From the NCBI GenBank assembly GCA_004173185.1, contig SEFZ01000032.1, positions 1 through 48,010 on the forward strand: a stretch of DNA of 48,010 bases. Reading direction: 5' to 3'. The stretch comes from Sphingomonadales bacterium (GTDB lineage: Bacteria; Pseudomonadota; Alphaproteobacteria; Sphingomonadales; Sphingomonadaceae). How positions within the stretch are numbered: position 1 is the first letter of the stretch; every line of letters starts with the position of its first letter. Both the position numbers and the translations under genes were made by a program. The notes beneath the pieces are model-generated. The model was not told where the DNA came from. It made no database searches and saw only the letters and a list, made by a program, of their open reading frames with translations. Shown here piece by piece: positions 8,651 to 16,148 of this stretch.

Positions 8651-10360
8651 TCATTCGTCGAAGGAGCGGATGGAGTCCGGCACGAGCTTGGCGCCATGCT
8701 GCTGGATCAGGCGCTGCACGTCCGGGTTGTTCATGAAGTTTTCCTGGTCGGCACTCTGGCGGGTGCTGCGCTCGCGCTGGCTGCGCTGCTGCAGGGTTTC
8801 CGATTCGCCCGGCGCATGGTCGAACACGATCCTGGGCGCCGCGCCAAACTTGCCAGCCAGTGTCCTCGACAGTTCGGCCAGGGATTTTTCCGAACGCAGG
8901 TAGTCGAACCCCGCTTCCAGCGCCAGGCTCAGCACACCGTCGGAATATCCGGCGAAGGCAGCGTTCTCGGCAAGCTGTCGCGCCGCCCCCTTCATCCCGC
9001 TGCTGGCGGCGAACTGCAGCCAGTCCTCGGCGCTAGTGATCGCCGAAAGCTCCACGGCGGGGTTCGCCAAGGCGGGCGTGGGCGCAGGCGTTGGTGGAGC
9101 AGGTTTTGCGACAGGCGCGGGCATGGGCGGCGGCGATGGCGCAATAACCTGCACCGGGGCGTGCTGGTGCGGGGGGGACGCAACGGGGACTTGCGCCGCA
9201 GTCGAAGCCGCAGGTGCCTGTGCAGCGACTTCCGTCGCGGGCGACTGCCCGGTGGTCACCTGCCCGCTTCCCGCGGGCCGGAAGGCCAGCATCCGCAGGA
9301 CGCTCATCTCGAAGCCGGCGCGGGCGCTCGGCGCCAAGGGAAGATCGCGGCGTCCGTTGATCGCCATCTGGTACCAGAGCTGGACCACCTCGGGGCGCAG
9401 GCGCCCGGCGAAACCCTCTGCATCGACGCCCTCGGCTTCCACCGACACCGACGGCACCAGTTGCCGCACCTGGATGCGATGCAGTGCCTCGGCCAGCGCA
9501 TCCAGCACGCCATTCCAGTCCGGGGAGAATTCGGCCAGGTCGGCGACGGTCCGCAACAGGCGCGCGCCGTCGCCCTCGGCCAGCGCTTCCAGCATCGACC
9601 CGACCTGGGTGCGGTCCACCGTGCCGAGCATGGTGCGCACGCCGTCCTCGCGCAGCGCGCCGCCGTCACCGCTGCCGGTGTAGGCGATGGCCTGGTCCAG
9701 CAGGGACAGCCCGTCGCGCAGGCTGCCGTCGGCCGCCTTGGCGATCTGGCGGATGGCGCCCGGGTCGGCGGCGATGCCTTCGGCCTCCAGGATCCGGCCG
9801 ATCTGTCCGGAAATCTGCTCCTCGTCCAGCCGCTTCAGGTTGAACTGCAGGCAGCGCGACAACACCGTCACCAGCAGCTTCTGTGGATCGGTGGTGGCGA
9901 GCAGGAACTTGACGTGGGCCGGCGGCTCCTCGAGCGTCTTCAGCAACGCGTTGAACGCCGGCTTGGACAGCATGTGCACTTCGTCGATCAGGTAGACCTT
10001 GTACTTGCCGCGCGACGGCATGTACTGGGCGTTCTCGATCACCTCGCGGACATCGTCCACGCCGGTGTTGGAGGCCGCGTCGATCTCAAGCAGGTCCAGG
10101 TAGCGGCCCGAATCGATGTCCAGGCAGGTCGAGCATTGCCCGCAGGGCTCGGCGCTGGTGCCCTCCTCGCAGTTCAGCGACTTGGCGAAGATCCGCGCGA
10201 TCGTGGTCTTGCCGACGCCGCGGGTGCCGGTGAACAGGAAGGCATGGTGGACCCGCCCGCTTTCCAGCGCGTTGGTCAGCGCGCGGACCACGTGCTCCTG
10301 GCCGACCAGCTCGGAAAAACGCTTCGGGCGCCACTTTCGGGCGAGGACGAGATAGGACAT
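8651..10360 (-). CDS. dnaX: DNA polymerase III subunit tau/gamma (DnaX)
   Basis: 569-residue clamp-loader ATPase. It starts MSYLVLARKWRPKRFSELVG, followed by Walker A GTRGVGKT at 45-52 and zinc ligands C64, C73, C76 and C79. Walker B is LIDEVHML, then KTLEEPPAHVKFLLATTDP and the SRC motif. From about residue 365 comes a Pro/Ala-rich linker, then a tau-like C-terminal domain that would bind the polymerase alpha subunit and DnaB. Upstream in-frame Met codons exist to 10,456, but the conserved N-terminus fixes the start at 10,360. I see no clear A-rich slippery heptamer for a programmed gamma frameshift. Confidence 0.97.
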   Translation of the reverse strand: MSYLVLARKWRPKRFSELVGQEHVVRALTNALESGRVHHAFLFTGTRGVGKTTIARIFAKSLNCEEGTSAEPCGQCSTCLDIDSGRYLDLLEIDAASNTGVDDVREVIENAQYMPSRGKYKVYLIDEVHMLSKPAFNALLKTLEEPPAHVKFLLATTDPQKLLVTVLSRCLQFNLKRLDEEQISGQIGRILEAEGIAADPGAIRQIAKAADGSLRDGLSLLDQAIAYTGSGDGGALREDGVRTMLGTVDRTQVGSMLEALAEGDGARLLRTVADLAEFSPDWNGVLDALAEALHRIQVRQLVPSVSVEAEGVDAEGFAGRLRPEVVQLWYQMAINGRRDLPLAPSARAGFEMSVLRMLAFRPAGSGQVTTGQSPATEVAAQAPAASTAAQVPVASPPHQHAPVQVIAPSPPPMPAPVAKPAPPTPAPTPALANPAVELSAITSAEDWLQFAASSGMKGAARQLAENAAFAGYSDGVLSLALEAGFDYLRSEKSLAELSRTLAGKFGAAPRIVFDHAPGESETLQQRSQRERSTRQSADQENFMNNPDVQRLIQQHGAKLVPDSIRSFDE

Positions 10361-10562
10361 CAGGCAACCGTTTCCATCTGAAAGGCCATTGTGCCGCGCC
10401 GGATGGATCTGTCCAAGGAAAGAATTTCCCGGCCCGTCGCCACGGGGCCGGTTCATGGATGGCCGCCGGAATCCGGCTCCCGGACAGTTAGGACTCGCAT
10501 TAAGTCGCGGCGCCAGCTAGAATTCGCGGCCCTGAAAGCGGCTTTGCGCGCCTTCAGGTCCC

Positions 10563-10655
10563 GGAGAGGTGTCCGAGCGGTTGAAGGAGCACGCCTGGAA
10601 AGTGTGTAAGCGTCTAAACCGCGCTTCGGGGGTTCGAATCCCCCTCTCTCCGCCA
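10563..10655 (+). tRNA. tRNA-Ser (anticodon GGA)
   Basis: A 93-nt tRNA with encoded CCA. The acceptor stem GGAGAGG pairs with CCTCTCTCC-side bases at the 3' end. The D-arm GTGTCCGAGCGG, anticodon loop CTGGAAA (GGA), a long variable arm GCGTCTAAACCGCGCT typical of class II tRNAs, and the TTCGAATC T-loop are all visible. Its 3' 14 bases are the left attachment core of the island. Confidence 0.97.
10642..10655 (+). repeat. attL core (14-bp direct repeat, tRNA 3' end)
   Basis: CCCTCTCTCCGCCA at the 3' end of tRNA-Ser is repeated exactly at 46,955-46,968. Tyrosine integrases of the P4 type commonly recombine at tRNA 3' ends, so this is read as the left boundary core. Confidence 0.85.
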
Positions 10656-10700
10656 TACATGGTTATAAATCAATATCTTAATTGAGATATTTGCGTGTTA

Positions 10701-10738
10701 CCAACATCCCGGCCAACAGAGCCGGGATTGTTGTTTTA
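10701..10738 (+). terminator. Rho-independent terminator after tRNA-Ser
   Basis: ATCCCGGC/GCCGGGAT (10,706-10,713 and 10,721-10,728) with a 7-nt loop is followed by TGTTGTTTTA. The stem extends outward as CAAC/GTTG with one bulge. It ends transcription shortly after the tRNA, now inside the island. Confidence 0.8.
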
Positions 10739-10739
10739 G

Positions 10740-11193
10740 GATTTCGAATCACTTTCAATTTCCCCCGAGCGCACGATTTAAACGACCCAAAGTGGCCATT
10801 GCCAGGCGCGTCCAGCCACTTAAAATTTGGACGCTAGCCGGTCCGCGCGTCGCCCAGCCCCATTTGCTTACATGAGCGCGCCGTTGGTGCGCAATCCAAC
10901 GATGTATCGAGCACGACGCTCGCATCGTGGATGCTTGACGGCCCGGATCGACCCGGAAGACCTATCGGATCAAGGACATGACCAAACCGGCTAAATGCCG
11001 GTTTTTTCGTACGTGCCGTCTAAGCCGGCGGCTTGGGCGGGCACTTCAGCAGCGCATTGTCGGACTACGCCCCCCCAATCGAGCCTACGCCAACATCCTG
11101 GTGCTGGCGGAGCGCTGGGCGCTTCTCGTGCCCCACCCCTCAGTTATATCGTGGACGCATCTACCGCCTATCTGAAGCGCTCCAGATGGGCAC
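10740..11193. other. Noncoding left arm of the island with an orphan terminator
   Basis: No supportable gene. A terminator-like hairpin AACCGGC-TAAAT-GCCGGTT followed by TTTT sits at 10,985-11,006, reading rightward, although no rightward gene precedes it. The stretch probably holds remnants of earlier island content or an unannotated short transcript. Confidence 0.5.
10985..11007 (+). terminator. Orphan rho-independent terminator
   Basis: A 7-bp perfect stem with a 5-nt loop and a T-tract follows GACATGACCA. There is no recognisable gene just upstream on the plus strand. On the minus strand it would lie after gajB, but the T-run is on the plus side. Confidence 0.65.
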
Positions 11194-12705
11194 TTAAAGC
11201 AGGAAGAGCGGCGAAGGCCTTTCTCGCGAAACCACGAGTGTTAGCGAATTGGTTGCTCGCGTCAGAGCTACATAAAGCAAGCACCGCTTGTACTCGCTGC
11301 CCGCGAAGGTAGTAGCGTCGCACGGCATCAACAGGACGTTTGCAACTTCGAGCCCTTTAGCCTTATGCACGGTTGAAATTAGGCGCCGGGGCATGAATGT
11401 CTTCGCCATCGTGCGGCGCCGGGTCAGTTCAGCATGTCCCGCAGCTGCACCCTCAAATTCATCGAGTCGACAAGCCTCGTTGAACTCTCGTTGCATATTG
11501 ATCTTAATATCGCTCATCGCATCACAATGGCCAAGTGCTTCCTTCAAGTGCCTGATTGAACGCGACACACCACGATGATCTGGATAATCAAGAAGCAGCC
11601 TAGCCATAGTCTGAAGCTCGAGTGGCATACCTCGACAACGACCGCCGGCCGATGTGGCTACCTCGTGCTCGAAACGCTGAGCAATGCTTGACGTGAACCC
11701 CGTGACAGTTCCTTCAATGAATGCTCGAACTGCTACCGCGAGCGCGGCCGCATTTCCGGACGAAGCCTCACATGCACGGACCAGGGCATCGAGTGAACTT
11801 CGCCGATGACCTTCCCAGATCGGAAGGGTCCGGCGCAGATACCCATTGATGCCGGCAACCAATGCACTAGTCGGGCTCAGAACCATTAGTGTTTGATCAG
11901 TGTCGACGGCACGCCAGACTCTCGAACCTTCGCGATTGAGCCGGAACTGGGCGTGATGGCCGACATTGTCTGCCTCTATTACGGTTAAGCCCTCCGGGCG
12001 CGCACCTCGAAGATCCACTGGCGACCCGTCCGCAAGTGCCCTTCTGGCAAGAAGCGCCCATTCACCCAGCGCCATGGAGCCACGCCGCCAACGATGCGGA
12101 AAGTCCAAGTCTTCCACATGGTCTGCGCGTTCGACTAACGTCTGCCAACGTTGCCGGTGGGCCGCCCGCGCGGGGACTCGCTTTGCGTATATGGCTTGGC
12201 TTGGATCCCCAAACACTCTCACTTTCGCTCCGGCTTCGATCAGAAGCATTACGATCTGATGCTGTGCCGCGTTCGTGTCCTGGTGCTCATCGCAGACAAT
12301 ATTTGGATACCGGGCGATAACAGCAGCACGGAAGGCGCTCGAGCCGAGGAGTAGCCGCTCGACGTGATAAGCGACCTGTTCAAACCCGTCTTCTCCTGCG
12401 TCGTGAGCCCAGCGTGCCACGTCTGGGGGAAGTCCCAGCGTTTCGTGATAGCAGCTCGCAATCTGCGTCACAAAGCCATCGATGGTAGTGACGTGAGTCC
12501 TGGTCCGAATAGCGGAGGTTTGCTCGCGAAACACGTCACAAGCAGCATGAGTATGGGTCAGGATCAGAGTTCGACCTTCTCGGTGCTCTGCCCACCACTG
12601 CGCATACGCGGCAGCCTGATAGGTTTTACCGCAGCCAGCGGGGGCCTCTACTACGACCAAGCGAGCGTCCGTGCGTAACGCCTGGCGGACGTCTTCCTCA
12701 GCCAT
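11194..12705 (-). CDS. gajB: UvrD/Rep-like helicase, Gabija GajB
   Basis: 503-residue superfamily 1 helicase, close to the usual GajB length. Walker A is EAPAGCGKTYQ near residue 20-30, and Walker B-like is NIVCDEHQDTNAAQ. The FGDPSQAIY motif follows, then LISTVHKAKGLEVANVLLMP (motif V) and LLYVALTRATNSLTLVVSRE (motif VI). In known Gabija systems GajB associates with the GajA nuclease, and the pair blocks phage. Here it overlaps the stop of the OLD-family gene by 8 nt and is the last gene of the operon. The protein is compact, lacking large 1B/2B insertions, as is usual for helicases paired with class 2 OLD nucleases. Assignment rests on motif order plus partner identity, not on an alignment. 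Confidence 0.85.
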   Translation of the reverse strand: MAEEDVRQALRTDARLVVVEAPAGCGKTYQAAAYAQWWAEHREGRTLILTHTHAACDVFREQTSAIRTRTHVTTIDGFVTQIASCYHETLGLPPDVARWAHDAGEDGFEQVAYHVERLLLGSSAFRAAVIARYPNIVCDEHQDTNAAQHQIVMLLIEAGAKVRVFGDPSQAIYAKRVPARAAHRQRWQTLVERADHVEDLDFPHRWRRGSMALGEWALLARRALADGSPVDLRGARPEGLTVIEADNVGHHAQFRLNREGSRVWRAVDTDQTLMVLSPTSALVAGINGYLRRTLPIWEGHRRSSLDALVRACEASSGNAAALAVAVRAFIEGTVTGFTSSIAQRFEHEVATSAGGRCRGMPLELQTMARLLLDYPDHRGVSRSIRHLKEALGHCDAMSDIKINMQREFNEACRLDEFEGAAAGHAELTRRRTMAKTFMPRRLISTVHKAKGLEVANVLLMPCDATTFAGSEYKRCLLYVALTRATNSLTLVVSRERPSPLFLL

Positions 12706-14428
12706 GTCCCGCTTCGCGTAGCACGCTCACAAGTCCAGAAAACTGTGGTTGAACTTGAGGCCAAAGGCCAAGGGTCATGACTTTCTCCGCGAGCTCTCTT
12801 CCGCCAGCAACGGACTTAAACCACTGACTGGCAGATCCTTTCAATAGTCCTCTCCGCTCAACGCCTTCGGTGTCCGCCGGAACGCTGCCTAAGGCGGCAT
12901 CGATTACCACCTGGGTCAGTCGCTCCCCGGCAGCGGAAACGATCTGCTCCAGACTTGAGTCGGGTGCAATGTTGAGTCGATCGATAAGCGAGCGACGGCG
13001 CCCCCCTGTCTTGCGACCTTCCGGATCTTCAATCAGAGCCACCACATGCTCTGGCAGGAAGAACGGCAACACGTTGGACTCCAACGTGCCTTGCGGCCAT
13101 CTGAGCAAATGATCGCCGAGAGTCTCTGTGAGGCGCTGCCATCTAGCTGAATGGGTGCTCACTTCTTCTCGATCAGCAATTCCTGCGAGTCGAATTCCAC
13201 CTTTCAATAAGGCTTCCAAGAGTAGGAGTACATTATCGTTACCGCCAGCGCTGCTTACGTGCAGACCAAGTTCACGCCACTGTGGCGACAGCTGGTGCTC
13301 TAGTAAGACTTGCAGGAACCCAACCTCGGTATCCCCCTCCGCAATCACCGCCATCCTGGCGAGGAATGTTTCTGGGTCCTTAATCTGATGCGCTCGGATC
13401 TTTTCACGGGGGAGCTGACCTATTCGCGCGTTCGAGTCCACGTACCACAGGTCAGCCTCGACAGCCGCGGTGATTGCAAAACCACTATGTGTAGTCACGA
13501 AGGTCTGGCTGCCATTCTCAACGAGGGATTGCATTAACCGACGCTGTCGGTATGGCTCCAACCCTCGTTCAACCTCGTCAATCACCGTAATAGGTGCACC
13601 GTCTTGGAGTGAGTCTGCGATAGCTAATGCAGACAGACGCCGAGTTCCGGCGCCCCAACTCATCAGAGATAACGGCGTGTCATTGGCACGAGCGGTCAAA
13701 CCTACCAGCGCATTGATAGATAAACCTGGCCCACCTACAAACCCAAGCCCGAGTGCGCTTGGAAGAGCTCGCTGCTCAAAGGTGCGATCTAGCGCGGCCA
13801 GGCGATCACCTGCTTCTTCGGTCAGCTCAGCTTCCAAACCATCCCGAGCAATTTTCCGCCCAAGCTTGGCGCGCAGCGCCTTATCCTCGAGGAGTCGATC
13901 CAGGCCACCGCCTTGAATGAGCCTCAAATCACGATCACTCCGATCGTCCCCTGCTAGCCGCACTATTCCGATACGTCGCCGCAGGCTTATCGGAAATGAC
14001 ACGGCGCTGCCATCCGGTTGTATCAGCTCATGAACAAGCTCAAGCTCTGAGTTACCTCGTGCGCGTACTCGGTATACAGGATCTCTCGGGGCGTCATCTG
14101 CGCCCTGAAGTGGGTGGACAGCATTCGCGCCATCCCACTCCCATGGCCACCCGGCTACAGTAAGTTCATGAACATTTGTGGACTCAGGCAAGTACATCAC
14201 AGCTTCGACCAAGAATTCGTCTTCGACGATTCTCCCGCGATAATCTGCATCGCTCAGCAGATAGCTGTTTGTGGGATGTAACAGGAGCGAAATAGCGTCA
14301 AGAATGGTTGTCTTACCTACGTCACCACCACCGAGGACAACGTTCACTCCTTGACCGGGCGTCCAAACCAACGATTCAAAGCCCCTGAAACGGGTTAGCT
14401 CTAGCCGTCGGATCTGAGGGTTTGGCAT
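12698..14428 (-). CDS. gajA: Class 2 OLD-family ATPase/TOPRIM nuclease, Gabija GajA
   Basis: 576 residues, essentially the length of described GajA. The N-terminal ABC-type ATPase has Walker A GGGDVGKT at 33-40, the signature-like WGAGTRRLSALAIAD, Walker B ITVIDEVERGLEP and H-loop TFVTTHSGFAI. A TOPRIM domain follows, with VIAEGDTEVGFLQ giving the first acidic residue (about 365-370), LAGIADREE the DxE-type acidic pair, and a further conserved Glu near TLESNVLPFF. Class 2 OLD proteins are metal-dependent DNA nucleases found beside UvrD-like helicases. The start is 27 nt after the stop of the HNH gene, so all three genes probably share a transcript. The region is less GC-rich than the core chromosome. 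Confidence 0.88.
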   Translation of the reverse strand: MPNPQIRRLELTRFRGFESLVWTPGQGVNVVLGGGDVGKTTILDAISLLLHPTNSYLLSDADYRGRIVEDEFLVEAVMYLPESTNVHELTVAGWPWEWDGANAVHPLQGADDAPRDPVYRVRARGNSELELVHELIQPDGSAVSFPISLRRRIGIVRLAGDDRSDRDLRLIQGGGLDRLLEDKALRAKLGRKIARDGLEAELTEEAGDRLAALDRTFEQRALPSALGLGFVGGPGLSINALVGLTARANDTPLSLMSWGAGTRRLSALAIADSLQDGAPITVIDEVERGLEPYRQRRLMQSLVENGSQTFVTTHSGFAITAAVEADLWYVDSNARIGQLPREKIRAHQIKDPETFLARMAVIAEGDTEVGFLQVLLEHQLSPQWRELGLHVSSAGGNDNVLLLLEALLKGGIRLAGIADREEVSTHSARWQRLTETLGDHLLRWPQGTLESNVLPFFLPEHVVALIEDPEGRKTGGRRRSLIDRLNIAPDSSLEQIVSAAGERLTQVVIDAALGSVPADTEGVERRGLLKGSASQWFKSVAGGRELAEKVMTLGLWPQVQPQFSGLVSVLREAGHG

Positions 14429-14455
14429 TATAAATCCTCAATTCATGTATCAGAT

Positions 14456-15634
14456 CTAGAGATGTCCGAGCTCCAAATCAGAGCTTGGTGTTGAGGTAGT
14501 TGTTGCATCATGTTTCCTGATTAGGCGGCCTATTCGCGCATAAATCTGGTCAATCAACTCTGCAGCATTCAACGCGTAATGCAATCGACGATGACAGTTT
14601 GGACAGATCGCAATGGCGTTCTCTACTGTGTCGGCTCCTTTATCAGCGAGCCGCTGCACGTGATGCACTTCTAGGAAGGGCCCGCTAATCGACTCGAAAG
14701 GCGCTTGTTGCTGACAGCACTCACACACGCCCTCGGCATTTCTGAGTACCCACGCCTTCACTTCGGGGTCGCGAACGAACTGCAGGCTTACGGTGGCCAC
14801 CGCAGTAGGGCTGAGGCGTCCTGCGGGCTTGCTCCTGAGCCGCCTGAACGCTTCGGCTACTTGCACCTCGAAAGCAGCCTCATTGCCCTCTAATGTCGTC
14901 TCATGAGCACCAAGGAATTCTTCGATCTTTGCGGCCGTCTTTGATCCAACGTGCTTTGCTGGCACGAGCCCAGGAATCCAGGCGCGTCCTCGCAGGGCGA
15001 TCACATAGGAGATGTTCTGCATCCGGTATTCGAACGCCTTCCACGTCCTACCAAACCGACCAGCAAGCTCAACGTAGTAATGTTTTTTTACTACAGGCGT
15101 CCCGCTGGATATTTTTGACTGCATATCCAAGTACGCAATCACTGATGCATTCAGCTCCTCGTCGGTCCAATCTTCTGCATGCGCAGGTTCCGGACTGTCT
15201 TCAATGCGCTCAAGGCGGACGAGGACAATCTTCCCGGGCTCTGCTCGAACCTCCCATGCTGCTACGTCAAGAGCGCGTCTCTCGGTCGAGCTCGCCTGCC
15301 CTGGCTTGCCTTCATTCTTCCGCTGGACGATGGCGCGCACATCATGCCCGGCCATGGCAGAGAGAACATCGTAGAAGTAGAGCGCGCGGGAGCGCCGTTG
15401 CCCGTGCAGGTCTTCGCGCCGCCTGGGATCGCTAAATCGGACCGACAGCTGATCGCCGTGTTCGTCGATCTCATTCTCCCAAACGCTCGCAACGGTCAAA
15501 GAGCCGTCCGACCAGGCCCACTGCGACGCGAAGGCGCGGCCCTGTCTTATCTGCACAGGGTCGAAGCCTGCTTCCGCCAGCAATGCGGCGACCGTCTTAT
15601 GCGGCGCCTTGAAGATCCCATCGAACTGGTGCAC
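14456..15634 (-). CDS. HNH endonuclease with N-terminal recognition-like domains
   Basis: 392 residues. The C-terminal HNH nuclease is complete: Cys pairs C304/C307 and C344/C347, the catalytic EVHH at 322-325, Asn in TVENAI, and CHRRLHY. Residues about 1-120 form a domain of unknown type with YFYDVLSAMAGHDVRAIVQ. Residues about 145-235 form a second one (WTDEELNASVIAYLDM ... YRMQNISYVIALRG). The latter I recall as a segment found in other HNH proteins, probably DNA-binding. McrA-like modification-dependent restriction enzymes pair such modules with HNH domains. No methyltransferase gene is nearby, which fits restriction of modified DNA or a Gabija accessory role. It is first in the operon with gajA and gajB. 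Confidence 0.85.
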   Translation of the reverse strand: MHQFDGIFKAPHKTVAALLAEAGFDPVQIRQGRAFASQWAWSDGSLTVASVWENEIDEHGDQLSVRFSDPRRREDLHGQRRSRALYFYDVLSAMAGHDVRAIVQRKNEGKPGQASSTERRALDVAAWEVRAEPGKIVLVRLERIEDSPEPAHAEDWTDEELNASVIAYLDMQSKISSGTPVVKKHYYVELAGRFGRTWKAFEYRMQNISYVIALRGRAWIPGLVPAKHVGSKTAAKIEEFLGAHETTLEGNEAAFEVQVAEAFRRLRSKPAGRLSPTAVATVSLQFVRDPEVKAWVLRNAEGVCECCQQQAPFESISGPFLEVHHVQRLADKGADTVENAIAICPNCHRRLHYALNAAELIDQIYARIGRLIRKHDATTTSTPSSDLELGHL

Positions 15635-15945
15635 GTGCGTTACCCCTTGTGACCGCTGGCGGCCATCCCCTATCCCAGGGCGCCAATGTACCCGACCTAG
15701 GCAGGCCCTATAAAGCTACTAGGAGCCGGACGAGTCGAACAGCACCTGTAGGACTTTTCCTACACGACAACGGGGCATCCTCTGATACCACCGCCCCGCC
15801 GACCTGGGCAACCTAGCCGTGCCCCCGGCAGCACGCCCGCGCACCGGCAACGGATGCCGCTCAAAGCAGGGCAATCGGGCGCGGCATTGAGCAAGTCGTG
15901 AAGCTGGGCCGGGGGCACCTTTCTTCATGAATAAGGAGGTGATGC
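15635..15945. other. Intergenic region upstream of the HNH-Gabija operon
   Basis: About 310 bp with no convincing gene. It should hold the promoter of the leftward HNH-gajA-gajB operon. The notable element is the repeat copy at 15,748-15,765, a 6-bp inverted repeat GTAGGA-CTTT-TCCTAC. Confidence 0.5.
15749..15765. repeat. 17-bp direct repeat, copy 1
   Basis: TAGGACTTTTCCTACAC, identical to 19,571-19,587. It includes an internal dyad TAGGA-CTTT-TCCTA, extended here to 6 bp. The two copies flank the helicase module. Confidence 0.8.
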
Positions 15946-16083
15946 GTGAGTCGATCGGTTTTTGAAGCGGTGGGGCGGGCGGGCGGCTGGGGCTTGCTCA
16001 ACAACGGCAACGCAGTGCTCTGGTTCCCTGAGCGCGACAAGGCGCTGGAGATCACCAACATCAGCCACGACCCCCGAAGCTGA
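15946..16083 (+). CDS. Small hypothetical protein, 45 aa
   Basis: A GTG-initiated ORF encoding MSRSVFEAVGRAGGWGLLNN and then a segment ending NISHDPRS. It is preceded by TAAGGAGGTGAT, a nearly full-length match to the 16S rRNA anti-Shine-Dalgarno, with the GGAGG core 6 nt before the start. That makes translation likely. It converges with the downstream helicase gene. A 12-codon ORF (ATG at 15,928) overlaps its start and could couple or compete. I do not recognise the family. It may also be the N-terminal remnant of a longer gene cut off at the helicase boundary. Confidence 0.45.
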   Translation: MSRSVFEAVGRAGGWGLLNNGNAVLWFPERDKALEITNISHDPRS

Positions 16084-16148
16084 GCCACACCTGCTTCGTC
16101 CTGCGGGAAGTATGGCCCGTCCGCGCTGTGGACGAACTGGCTTCTACT

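Noticed and set aside
8870..8910. Possible programmed frameshift site for DnaX gamma
   Set aside because: Only a short A-run (GAA AAA TCC on the minus strand) is seen near the 3' end, with no A-AAA-AAG-type heptamer in a suitable place.
8648..10381. A 577-codon plus-strand open frame opposite dnaX
   Set aside because: It is a GC-rich shadow of dnaX with low-complexity Arg/Gly/Gln composition, no ribosome binding site and no domain pattern.
12698..14428. Reading the OLD-family gene as a lone retron- or PARIS-type ATPase
   Set aside because: The TOPRIM domain is in the same chain, and a UvrD-like helicase overlaps its end, which is the Gabija arrangement rather than separate ATPase and TOPRIM genes.
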